A stretch of 35,460 nt of DNA, from contig JAJRVU010000144.1 of NCBI GenBank assembly GCA_024277145.1, positions 1 to 35,460 of the forward strand, in the 5' to 3' direction. Both the position numbers and the translations under genes were made by a program. How positions within the stretch are numbered: the first letter of the stretch is position 1; each line of letters starts with the position of its first letter. Shown here piece after piece: positions 8,214-16,326 of the stretch. Source of the DNA: Planctomycetota bacterium. GTDB taxonomy: Bacteria > Planctomycetota > Planctomycetia > Planctomycetales > Planctomycetaceae. Below the pieces are notes generated by a model. That model was not told the origin of the DNA, did no database searches, and saw nothing but the letters and a program-made list of their open reading frames with translations.

Positions 8214-9413
8214 TTATTCGCTCCAGTCCGGTTCTTCATCGGAGATCAGCAGAACGTCTTCCTCTTCGTTGGCTTGCTCATCCGGGAAGATAATTTCAGA
8301 ACTGACTTGTTGAGTTTGCCCCTTTCTCTCTTCTTGAAAAGCATGAATATCCGGGAGAATGAATTCTGTTTTTCCTTTTTCAATCCAGGCGGGACGAACA
8401 GATTCTTCCATATTCATCGTGGTTTTGGGATGGTGTGGATTCGTTTGCTGAGGCTGCTGTTCAATGCCTGCTGACTTGGATGAATTCACGTTTTGAAATT
8501 CATGCCTGAAATTCTGCCCGATATTAAATTCCGGGTAACCATTGTAATGAGGTTTAACCCATTGCTTGGCGAGAAAACGTTTTTCCGGATTGACCGAGAT
8601 TCGTTTGAGTGAAATTTGAAGTTCCATTCGGGTGCCGGTTGGTTGATAAAGAATCAGATCAAACTGGTGTGGAAGAGAAACACCTGCTTTTTTAATTTTT
8701 CGATAATTATTCAAGTCCGCATGAGCAATAATATTGTCATTGGAATCTCTCAATTCATGAGCAATAATTCGACCGTAACAGGCATCAACCAGTATGACTC
8801 TTTTGAAACTGCGCCCATCTTCTCCGGTACTTGTTGAAACGAGGCTGAGTATTCCATTTCGGGTTTCCGGTATTTGCAGTATGAAATCATCCGCATTTAA
8901 AGAGACAACTCCAAGTACTTCCATAAGCCAATTGATCTGGAATGGTATCTGCAATTTTTCTCTTGCAATATCGATATCCTGATGAGCACAAGTGAAGAGA
9001 TATTTCGGTTCACTTCGACGGACCCAGAACCAGAACTGTTCTCCGTTAGAACCAAGATCGCCTTCTCGACTTGTAATAGCGTGACTGATTGTCATGCGAA
9101 AATTAAGAGGTTTTTCGACAGCAATATTTGCATTAAGCCCCACAGGGATCCCGAGAGGCCCACCTTTAAATTTAATTTTGGCGTTTTCACATTGCCAGGA
9201 ATCAATTTTTTTAACCTGTTCGTTAATGCGGTCAATGACATCTTCTTTAGTGGGAGAACTGGGAAGAGTGCAAATCGGTTTCTTCCACCATGATTGTGTG
9301 CTCCCTGTGACATTCAGTTTACATCCACTCAGGGTTATACAGAAGAATATAATGCAGAATGCGCAGCTGGGGATTCGGTCAGTTAATCCTCCTGGCTCGT
9401 TTCTGTTGAACAT
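8214..9413 (-). CDS. Putative lipoprotein, LolA/LolB-like fold
   Basis: Lipoprotein of about 400 residues. A hydrophobic segment ends in the lipobox LSGC about 31 residues from the chosen start. I chose the ATG at 9413, which has GGGA six bases upstream; an in-frame ATG at 9425 lacks a ribosome site. The central region (about 50-280) reads as alternating strands of a LolA/LolB-like or outer-membrane lipoprotein-sorting-type half barrel, with ordered blocks WQCENAKIKFKGG, FRMTISHAI, NGEQFWFWVRR and SFKRVILVDACYGRI. The C-terminal 110 residues are polar, acidic and apparently disordered. The fold call rests on pattern only. The gene heads a minus-strand series with the ThuA-like gene downstream, 134 bases away. 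Confidence 0.7.
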   Translation of the reverse strand: MFNRNEPGGLTDRIPSCAFCIIFFCITLSGCKLNVTGSTQSWWKKPICTLPSSPTKEDVIDRINEQVKKIDSWQCENAKIKFKGGPLGIPVGLNANIAVEKPLNFRMTISHAITSREGDLGSNGEQFWFWVRRSEPKYLFTCAHQDIDIAREKLQIPFQINWLMEVLGVVSLNADDFILQIPETRNGILSLVSTSTGEDGRSFKRVILVDACYGRIIAHELRDSNDNIIAHADLNNYRKIKKAGVSLPHQFDLILYQPTGTRMELQISLKRISVNPEKRFLAKQWVKPHYNGYPEFNIGQNFRHEFQNVNSSKSAGIEQQPQQTNPHHPKTTMNMEESVRPAWIEKGKTEFILPDIHAFQEERKGQTQQVSSEIIFPDEQANEEEDVLLISDEEPDWSE

Positions 9414-9467
9414 CCTTGTTCCCATGTCAATTTAAAATGTCGTAAAGTCTGTCTGGTCTTTGTTAAT

Positions 9468-9965
9468 TCAGGCCATGTCAAACTGGCCAGTCTCCAGGTA
9501 TTGATTCATACTGTTTTGCAGTCGTTTGATTTCTGATTCATCCAGTTTTTGATCCCGAACATCATACGGCCCTTCTCCATGACTTCCGGAAAGTTGAAGG
9601 TATTCGATTTCACCATCCTGTCGGGTTCCTTCAAGAATAAGACGACGTTTCTGGACGAGGAGTAACGATAAAACATATAGAAGCTGTTCCTGTGCTGGGC
9701 TGGCTTCTTCATAAAGTTGTTCAAAAAAAGTTATCAATGACTCAACATTAATAGTTCGTTTTTTTTCGGTAACTGGTTCAGGAATCAGGGATCGCCATTG
9801 TGCAATTGTTCCCTCCGGCGGACCATCCCATCCATCGGGAGAAAAATCAAGCCGAGTCTGTTCTCCATCCTGCTGAATCAGGATAGAATAACACAACTCA
9901 CCCGGTGCCAGTTCCTGACCCGTTTTTGAACATGTTTTTCCGATTGGTTTTACGTGGTAATCCAT
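9468..9965 (-). CDS. Conserved hypothetical protein, 165 aa
   Basis: Small soluble protein without signal peptide. The N-terminal part has the layout CSKTGQELAPGELCYSIL followed by an acidic DFSPDGWDGPPEG segment, a pattern I recognise as common in planctomycete hypothetical proteins. The cysteines could form half of a metal site. A helical segment around residues 70-110 (LITFFEQLYEEASPAQEQLLYVLSLLLVQKRRLIL) is followed by an acidic tail. GGA lies six bases before the ATG. The gene is 54 bases upstream of the lipoprotein gene on the same strand, so the two are probably co-transcribed. No function can be assigned. Confidence 0.75.
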   Translation of the reverse strand: MDYHVKPIGKTCSKTGQELAPGELCYSILIQQDGEQTRLDFSPDGWDGPPEGTIAQWRSLIPEPVTEKKRTINVESLITFFEQLYEEASPAQEQLLYVLSLLLVQKRRLILEGTRQDGEIEYLQLSGSHGEGPYDVRDQKLDESEIKRLQNSMNQYLETGQFDMA

Positions 9966-10143
9966 TAAATATCCAGAATTGAAATATCGGGCGGATCGTA
10001 GTGAAATTATTACAAATCAGCAAGGTCATTCCTTACATAAACTAACGTGAACAAATGTCGAAAAATCAAGATTAAAACGAATGTCATATGATTCCATCCC
10101 TGGAGATAATAATGCCGTGTGATGCGAGAAATCAGGTTAAAAC

Positions 10144-11898
10144 ATGAATGAGCCATCGGAAAAACTAACTGAAGCAATCGCTCTTCATCAGGAAGGGAAA
10201 CCTGAAGCAGCCATTGTTATTTATCAAGAGCACTTGGCATGCCAACCGGATGATGCGCAGGCAATTTATCTTCTCGGAACTGCTTTGTTGCAGTTGGGAA
10301 AGGGAGAAGAATCCATTGAATACCTGAAACGAGCAGAAGATAAGTTTCCCCATATCCCCGATGTCCCCAATAATGCTGGAATTGCCTATCAGTCAATTGG
10401 AGATTGGGAGCAGGCTGAAAAAGCATTCCAAAGATCGATCCAGATTAATCCGGATTATGGACAGGCTTATTTTAATTATGGATCACTGCTGCATCAAAAC
10501 GGTCGACTTCAAGAAGCAGAACAGAACCTGAAGCAGGCAGTCAGGCTTAGCCCGGGCGATTGCGAAGTGATGGGAAAGTACGCGGATGTTTTAAAAGATC
10601 AACAAAAATGGAAAGAAGCTTCTGAAAGCTATCAGTCGATGATTAACCTGCCTCAGGTTTCGCTTGATTCGATGGTGAATTTTGCTTTTGTGCTGATTCA
10701 ACAAAATCGACTTGATGAAGCCATTGAAGTTTATGCACAAATCATCAATAAAAAACCGGACTACTATCAGGTATACAACAGCCTGGGATACCTATTGGAA
10801 AAGCAGGGAAAACTGAAGGAGGCATTGAGCCTGATTGACAGGGCATTAGAATTCAACCCGGAATTCGCAGAGGGATGGAATAATAAAGGAGTTGTTCTTA
10901 AATCTCTTTATCAATTTGAAGAAGCAAAAGACTGTTTTGAAAAAGCTTTAAGCATCGCCCCGGATTTCTCTCTTTCGAAATTCAATCTGGGAACAACTTT
11001 ATTAATACAGGAACAATATCAAGCAGGCTGGGAAGGGTTTTCTCATCACACTTTGCTCAACAATGAAGACTATGATCATGATGAAATTCCTGTTTGGAAT
11101 GGGGAAGCAATTCCGGAAAAAAAGCTTCTGGTTTATATGGATCAGGGATCAGGCGATGCGATCATGTTCATTCGATTTCTGGATGAATTAAAAAAACAGT
11201 CTCAAGCTAAATTAATTATTGAATCGCCGAAACCGCTGATTCAGTTATTTCAAAGTTCATTTTCGGACTATGATTTCATTGTTGAAGGGGAAGGTATTCA
11301 TGACTTTGATTTCCGGTTCCCGATCTCGCAGAGTCCTGTTGTGTTGAATCTGGCAATCGAAGAATTACCCCTGAAAACGAAGTATATACTTGCTTCTGAA
11401 TCCGTTAGCGATGACCTGAAAGAGATATTGAATAAGCCTTCAGAGAAGAAGAGAAAGATTGGAATCTGCTGGCAGGGAAATTCTGAGCAGGCGCGGGATC
11501 ATGTTCGGTCCTGCCCGTTGTTGCTTCTGGAAATTCTTTTTGATGAACCCGATATTGAGTGGCACAGTTTTCAGGTGGATGATATCAGCAGAAAGCAGTT
11601 ACACGATTCAGATCTTACAGAGAAAGTGATTGACCTCGGTGAGAAACTGGAATCTTTCAGTGAGACATCTTATGCATTAAGCAAAATGGATTTGATGATT
11701 TCTGTCGACACATCCATGGCTCATCTTGCAGGAGCAATGGGGATTCCAACCTGGGTGATGCTTTGCCATTTGCCTGACTGGCGCTGGCATCTTCAAAGAG
11801 CAGACTCTCCCTGGTATCCCGGGATGAAACTTTTTCGTCAGCCCGGATGGGGAGATTGGAGTAGCCTGATTACTGATCTGAAAATTCAGTTGAAATAA
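10144..11898 (+). CDS. TPR protein with C-terminal glycosyltransferase-like domain
   Basis: Protein of 584 residues. Residues 1-300 hold about eight tetratricopeptide repeats (for example AIYLLGTALLQLGKGEESIEYLKRA and GWNNKGVVLKSLYQFEEAKDCF regions). The C-terminal part (about 326-584) resembles the glycosyltransferase family 9/O-GT-like modules often fused to TPRs in bacteria: LLVYMDQGSGDAIMFIRFL near 328-346, IGICWQGN near 440 and the sugar-nucleotide-site motif DTSMAHLAGAMGIPTW near 520-536. Such fusions are predicted to transfer sugars to proteins or glycans, but the acceptor is unknown. No signal peptide, so probably cytoplasmic. The gene stands alone between a divergent neighbour and a convergent one. 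The architecture is clear; activity is inferred. Confidence 0.85.
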   Translation: MNEPSEKLTEAIALHQEGKPEAAIVIYQEHLACQPDDAQAIYLLGTALLQLGKGEESIEYLKRAEDKFPHIPDVPNNAGIAYQSIGDWEQAEKAFQRSIQINPDYGQAYFNYGSLLHQNGRLQEAEQNLKQAVRLSPGDCEVMGKYADVLKDQQKWKEASESYQSMINLPQVSLDSMVNFAFVLIQQNRLDEAIEVYAQIINKKPDYYQVYNSLGYLLEKQGKLKEALSLIDRALEFNPEFAEGWNNKGVVLKSLYQFEEAKDCFEKALSIAPDFSLSKFNLGTTLLIQEQYQAGWEGFSHHTLLNNEDYDHDEIPVWNGEAIPEKKLLVYMDQGSGDAIMFIRFLDELKKQSQAKLIIESPKPLIQLFQSSFSDYDFIVEGEGIHDFDFRFPISQSPVVLNLAIEELPLKTKYILASESVSDDLKEILNKPSEKKRKIGICWQGNSEQARDHVRSCPLLLLEILFDEPDIEWHSFQVDDISRKQLHDSDLTEKVIDLGEKLESFSETSYALSKMDLMISVDTSMAHLAGAMGIPTWVMLCHLPDWRWHLQRADSPWYPGMKLFRQPGWGDWSSLITDLKIQLK

Positions 11899-11960
11899 GA
11901 AATCAACTGATAAACAAATTCAGCTAATCGTCTTAATATCATTGATGGATAAGATTGATC

Positions 11961-12260
11961 TTAAAGCGGCCATTCCGAATGACAGTCCAGGCAATGGAAT
12001 CCAACTAAAGTGCAGGTACCGGGAATGGGAATTCCGTTTCGATTATTAATACCGTCATCCAGTTCAAGAGGTTCCACTTCAGGATGATTACAGGAAGGAC
12101 AAAACCGATTATTGTAAATCACTTCAGCTCGTCTCACAGCATTTGAGAAAATGCTTGTTGTTGAAGTGGTCTCGACTTGAGGGAATGAAAGAATGACAGG
12201 ATCTGTTTCTGAATGACTGCTGTCTAAATAGCGAGGTTGAAAGAGGCGTAGTTGGCTCAT
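11961..12260 (-). CDS. Small zinc-ribbon-like hypothetical protein
   Basis: Product of 99 residues with CPSC near the middle, then a spacer of about 33 residues and C-x-x-C (CLDC) close to the C-terminus, plus one extra cysteine (GTC). This is the layout of a zinc ribbon. I chose the ATG at 12260, which has GGA seven bases upstream. The frame stays open to a TTG at 12398, but that extension is low-complexity, basic and without a ribosome site. The first half is polar and unremarkable. No partner is evident; it is convergent with the TPR/glycosyltransferase gene. Function unknown. Confidence 0.6.
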   Translation of the reverse strand: MSQLRLFQPRYLDSSHSETDPVILSFPQVETTSTTSIFSNAVRRAEVIYNNRFCPSCNHPEVEPLELDDGINNRNGIPIPGTCTLVGFHCLDCHSEWPL

Positions 12261-12859
12261 CCTTGAGTCCTTGAAAATAGGTTTGTATCCCGAAACTTGC
12301 TTGAATCTGGTTGAACTCTTTAAGAATAAACGCCCAATTATCCAGACTGCAAGGTTCGAGAAAGTCTTATTAAATCCGGGATGAATTTCCATATTCAACT
12401 ACCGGGCATCTCGATTACACGACGGCCGATAAGGATACAAATCAGGTTAACGTATCGCAAGGTTGACTATTACAATAATTCGATTTTTCATGAGTCAATT
12501 TTCTTAAATAGCGAAGAGTGATATCCTTCGGAATTGGAAATTGATTCTGTGTTTTTAATTGATGCATCCTGACTGAATTTAAAATGGATTGCAGGAGTTC
12601 CCTGAATTAACTAACCTTCTTGTTTTAATGGATCATCCTTTGATCTTGTGTTACTTTTAGACATGAGTGCAGTTATGTTCAGGCTTCATCGGTTTTAGAA
12701 GCAATTTTCAAGGTGATTCCAGTTTTTTGTCCCGTTTTAGAAAACAGTCCCCACATTCTTGAATTCAAAAGCATAATTTAACAATATCAACCATCAAGAA
12801 CTATCCAGCAGCTTTCATTCGATTTTCCAGAACTGCTTTTAAAGAATTATTTATAATAA
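12261..12859. other. Gene-free interval before the flippase-like gene
   Basis: About 600 AT-rich bases (shorter if the upstream small protein uses a more distal start). I find no convincing open frame, RNA gene or strong hairpin. It probably holds the divergent promoters for the zinc-ribbon gene and the flippase-like gene, but I cannot place them. Confidence 0.4.
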
Positions 12860-13936
12860 ATGACAGATGAACAGAGTGACAATTCAAAAGGAGTCCATTG
12901 GGGGAAGGTGATCGGTTATCTGAAATGGCCTGCAGGTCTCCTGATCCTCGGATTTTTAATTTATAAAAACAGATCAATATTCGATGACTTTTCTCAGGAA
13001 GATATTCAGTGGAGCTATTTGTTAGTTGCGTTTGTTCTCTGTTTTGTATCAATCGTTCTGACATTCATTAGATGGTATATCCTGGTTCGTGTTCTTGATT
13101 TTCCTTTTCGTTTACGAGATGCCCTTCGACTTGGATTTGTCAGTTATGCGTTTAACTATATCATGCCCGGTTCAGCTGGCGGTGACATCGTTAAAGCAGC
13201 AATGATTGCAAACGAGCATCGTAGTCGAAAGTCAGCGGCAGCTTCGACTGTCATCATGGATCGATTACTTGGAATGCACGCTTTGTTTATTGCAGGATCC
13301 ATCGCTTCGTTATTTCAATATGAATTTATTATGGGAAGTGCAGAATTAAAAGCTGTATGCGCATTTCTCTGGGTGGGAGCCATTGGAGGAGCGGTCGGAA
13401 TATGGTTAAGCCTGCACCCTCTTTTTTTACGATCTCGATTTATCATGTATTTCACCAAGATCAAAAAAGTAGGCCATATTGTTGAGGAACTCATCTCAAC
13501 GTTGGAGCAGTACCGGGGACAATCTCGTTCTCTCTTTTTTGTTCTGTTCTTAAGCCTGATAGGTCACTTCGGAATGTTGTCCTGCTTTTATTTTTGCTCG
13601 CTGAGCATGGGGCAGGAAGGAATTGCTCCCGGATTCTGGATGCATATCGTGATCATTCCAGGAGCTGAACTTGCAGGCGTACTCATTCCAACTCCCGGGG
13701 GATTGGGAGTTCTTGAAGGCGCTATTGCTGTTGTTTATCAATACGCAGCGCATGCAACAGGTTCAACGATTACCGATGAAGCGATGGCCGCTTCTGGAAT
13801 TTTAACCGGTCTCGCATTTCGCGCAATCAGCATCTCAATTGCAGCGATAGGAGTGGTTTATTATCTCGCGCAACGAAGACAGTACGACCAAGCCATGACC
13901 GAACAGGAAAAAGAATCCTCTGATTCAAAATCCTGA
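12860..13936 (+). CDS. Flippase-like integral membrane protein (UPF0104/LPG-synthase TM family)
   Basis: Integral membrane protein of 358 residues with about seven to eight helices. It belongs to the family of lysylphosphatidylglycerol synthase transmembrane domains (YbhN/AglD-like), which includes proposed lipid flippases. Diagnostic blocks are SYAFNYIMPGSAGGDIVKAAMIANEHRSRKSAAASTVIMDRLLG (about 96-139, with conserved N-x3-PG-x2-GGD) and PTPGGLGVLEGA (about 275-286). The catalytic soluble domain of true LPG synthases is absent, so it is more likely a lipid-handling or glycan-related membrane protein. The ribosome site is weak. The C-terminus is charged and cytoplasmic. The gene is convergent with citrate synthase, 15 bases apart. 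Confidence 0.88.
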   Translation: MTDEQSDNSKGVHWGKVIGYLKWPAGLLILGFLIYKNRSIFDDFSQEDIQWSYLLVAFVLCFVSIVLTFIRWYILVRVLDFPFRLRDALRLGFVSYAFNYIMPGSAGGDIVKAAMIANEHRSRKSAAASTVIMDRLLGMHALFIAGSIASLFQYEFIMGSAELKAVCAFLWVGAIGGAVGIWLSLHPLFLRSRFIMYFTKIKKVGHIVEELISTLEQYRGQSRSLFFVLFLSLIGHFGMLSCFYFCSLSMGQEGIAPGFWMHIVIIPGAELAGVLIPTPGGLGVLEGAIAVVYQYAAHATGSTITDEAMAASGILTGLAFRAISISIAAIGVVYYLAQRRQYDQAMTEQEKESSDSKS

Positions 13937-13951
13937 TTACTCCCCGTTTTT

Positions 13952-15094
13952 TTAGCGATCTTCTATTGCTGGATATGCTCGTTCTTCAGGGCCGATGTAA
14001 TTTGCTTTAGGACGAATAATTTTGTTATCGGTTAACTGTTCAAGCACATGAGCACACCATCCCGTGATTCGACTTGCTGCAAAAATGCAGGTAAACATGT
14101 CTCCCGGAATTCCCATATAGTGTTGAACACTGGCAGAGAAGAAGTCGACATTACAGTCCCGGCTGATTTCCGCAGTCACCTGTTTTTCAATTTCAATAGA
14201 AAGTTCGTACAGGGTGGTGTCATTACACCCTTCGCCCAGTCGCCTTGAATATTCTTTCAGGAACTTGGCACGAGGATCAGCCGTCTGATAAACAGCGTGG
14301 CCAAACCCCATGAATTTTCCTTTTGAATCTCGAACTTCTGTGATCCAGGCAGCCACATTTTCCTTGGATTTCAAAGTAAGTAATGTTTTCAGAACTTCCG
14401 TATTAGCACCGCCGTGCAGTTTACCTTTAAGGGCACCAATTGCTCCTGTGATGGAGGAATAGAAGTCCGTCAGGGTTGCAACAATAACTCTTGCGGTAAA
14501 TGTACTTGCGTTAAAACCATGCTCTGCATGAAGGATTAACAGGAGGTCCATTGCCCGAGTTTCATCCTGAGTCGGTTCTTTGCCAGTCATCATGTACATG
14601 AAGTTTCCTGCAAAACAAAGATCATCCTTTGGTTCCACAGGTTCTTTGCCTTCCTGAATACGTTTGAATGCAGCAGTCACGGTAGAAATGAGTGAGGTCA
14701 ACCGAATTGCAATTTTGAAATTTGTTGCAAGGTCATCCGTGTTGGCTTCTTCGTCATAAATTCCTGCAATCGAGATTGCTGACCGAAGGGCAGACATCGG
14801 ATTAACGCCCTTAGGCAGTCCATAAAGAAAATCCGCAACCTGTTTTGGCAGCTTAAGATTCTCCCTCAACTGATTTGCAAAAGGCTTTAACTCCGCTTCA
14901 GTCGGGAGTTCTCCTTTAAGAAGCAGGAAAGTCACTTGCTCAAATGAGCTTTCCGTTGCCAATTCGTCAATATTGTAACCACGGTACAAAAGGCGACCTT
15001 CTGCTCCATTAACCAGACAGATTGTACTGTCCGCTGCAAGAATTCCTTTTAATCCTTTAGTAACACTCGGGTTGTTTTCAGTTTCAGTAGTCAT
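13952..15094 (-). CDS. gltA: Citrate synthase
   Basis: Condenses acetyl-CoA and oxaloacetate to citrate at the entry of the TCA cycle. The start chosen (ATG at 15094) gives a 380-residue protein and has GGA eight bases upstream; a longer in-frame start at 15145 adds 17 hydrophobic residues not expected in this family. Length is typical for the shorter bacterial citrate/2-methylcitrate synthase type. Catalytic residues are visible: H227 in LHGGAN, H266 in GFGHAVY and D317 in VDFFSASV, with HAEH at 189-192. A 2-methylcitrate synthase cannot be excluded by sequence alone, but no propionate genes are nearby. Convergent with the flippase-like gene; upstream lies a long gene-free stretch shared with the sigma-factor gene. 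Confidence 0.93.
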   Translation of the reverse strand: MTTETENNPSVTKGLKGILAADSTICLVNGAEGRLLYRGYNIDELATESSFEQVTFLLLKGELPTEAELKPFANQLRENLKLPKQVADFLYGLPKGVNPMSALRSAISIAGIYDEEANTDDLATNFKIAIRLTSLISTVTAAFKRIQEGKEPVEPKDDLCFAGNFMYMMTGKEPTQDETRAMDLLLILHAEHGFNASTFTARVIVATLTDFYSSITGAIGALKGKLHGGANTEVLKTLLTLKSKENVAAWITEVRDSKGKFMGFGHAVYQTADPRAKFLKEYSRRLGEGCNDTTLYELSIEIEKQVTAEISRDCNVDFFSASVQHYMGIPGDMFTCIFAASRITGWCAHVLEQLTDNKIIRPKANYIGPEERAYPAIEDR

Positions 15095-15671
15095 GATTGC
15101 ATTCCAGTTGAAAAGTCTGAACAGCCACAATTTCAAAACAAGCATTGGTAACGCCTGCAGGCTATTCTGGTCTTATATAGTAAGCTTTACGCTTTAAATA
15201 TAATAATAAATGAAACAGTAATATTGCTGGTTCAGTGCACCGAATAATAATATCTAAATCAGGAACAGGAATAATGATCAGTACGTCTGTTTATAGATTG
15301 GAAGGGTTCCAGGTTCAGAATTAATTATAGTGTTTCCCCTAAAACCTGCCAGTCTCTTGAAATTAAAACTAAGAGGACAAATATCCACTTCTTAGTTTCC
15401 TCAAAGTAGATCGCTTTGAACAGAATTCATCCAACCTCATTTAACATAACGATTTTCATCGCTAAAATAAACTACCCAGAGGTAGAGTTCTTCAGCTTGC
15501 TTTAATTACAGTGTCATTTATATCTTTCAGGTAATCTGCATAAATCAGGAAAGACATCTTTTAAAGCGTCTTAATGTGCGATATTGAACATCTGCTTGAT
15601 TTCGGTATGTAAATCGTTGTTTTTTAAGAAGTTATGCTCATTTGCTGCTGCACAGGTTCTTTTTCGCTTGT

Positions 15672-15701
15672 TTTGCAGGTTCTATATTTGCAGGTTCTAT
15701 A
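15672..15701 (+). repeat. Perfect tandem duplication of 15 bases
   Basis: TTTGCAGGTTCTATA occurs twice without spacer (15672-15686 and 15687-15701). A related CAGGTTCT lies just before, near 15653. The repeat sits in the long non-coding region upstream of the sigma-factor gene. Function unknown. Confidence 0.85.
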
Positions 15702-16312
15702 ATAAGTACAAGAAATAATTATAAATCTCTGTGATACCCAAGATGCTAATATATCTTCCTGGACATTTGGGGGTCTAAGATGAGGAACAGGATTGTAAGG
15801 CTTAAAACAATTTTGGAAAAAAATTACTGAAATTAGTATTTAAGGTAGGTTTCTAAAATAAATATGGTAGCATCGTTCCAGTTCCACAATTGGAATGTGT
15901 GAATTTTTTTGGTTCTCGGGAAGAAGGGATGCTATTGTTGAGAACCGGTTTAACGACATATTGATTGCTATTCTTCAGTAATTTAATAGTTGGGTCATGC
16001 CGTTCTGATAGCATGTTGTGTAAATCGCTTGAACAATTCGTTGGGTGGTTTCTCTTCGCTTATTCCTGTCAATCAAATTTTGATATTACTTCGCCATTGA
16101 TTTTTTTAATGTGAAGTGGATCAGGTTCACTGCATTCTTTAAAGTGGTTCCGAATGGAATGGGTACTCATTTTTTTCTTTTTGTTACTGTTCCGTGTTCG
16201 TACTATTCATAATTATTATTACCTGCTGAAGATTAAACAGTTTGAATCGTAGGCAAGATACAAAAAGGGATTAGCCAAGCCGTCGTGCATGGAAGTACGA
16301 TTGGGTAAAGAA

Positions 16313-16326
16313 AAGGAGTGTTTTAC
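16313..16326 (+). promoter_or_regulatory. Ribosome binding site fixing the sigma-factor start
   Basis: AAGGAG at 16313-16318 followed by an 8-base spacer places the start at GTG 16327. An earlier in-frame GTG at 16318 overlaps this site itself and is therefore not the start. Confidence 0.85.

Larger units (their letters stand above)
15095..16326. other. Long gene-free region between citrate synthase and sigma factor genes
   Basis: About 1.2 kb without a credible gene on either strand. It holds several hairpins and repeats: a 9-bp inverted repeat AAACTAAGA/TCTTAGTTT (15366-15374, 15390-15398) with an inner GGA/TCC pair; a perfect tandem duplication of 15 bases (15672-15686, 15687-15701); a small hairpin TTCCA-CAAT-TGGAA (15882-15895) followed closely by a T-run (15904-15910); and a 7-bp inverted repeat GGTTCTC/GAGAACC (15911-15917, 15940-15946). 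It must contain both divergent promoters and could encode a small RNA or a long leader for the sigma factor. Confidence 0.6.

Noticed and set aside
12463-12491. Promoter starting with TTGACT upstream of the flippase-like gene
   Set aside because: No acceptable -10 hexamer at 16-18 bases.
15095-15145. 17-residue N-terminal extension of citrate synthase
   Set aside because: Hydrophobic and absent from the family; the GGA site supports ATG 15094.
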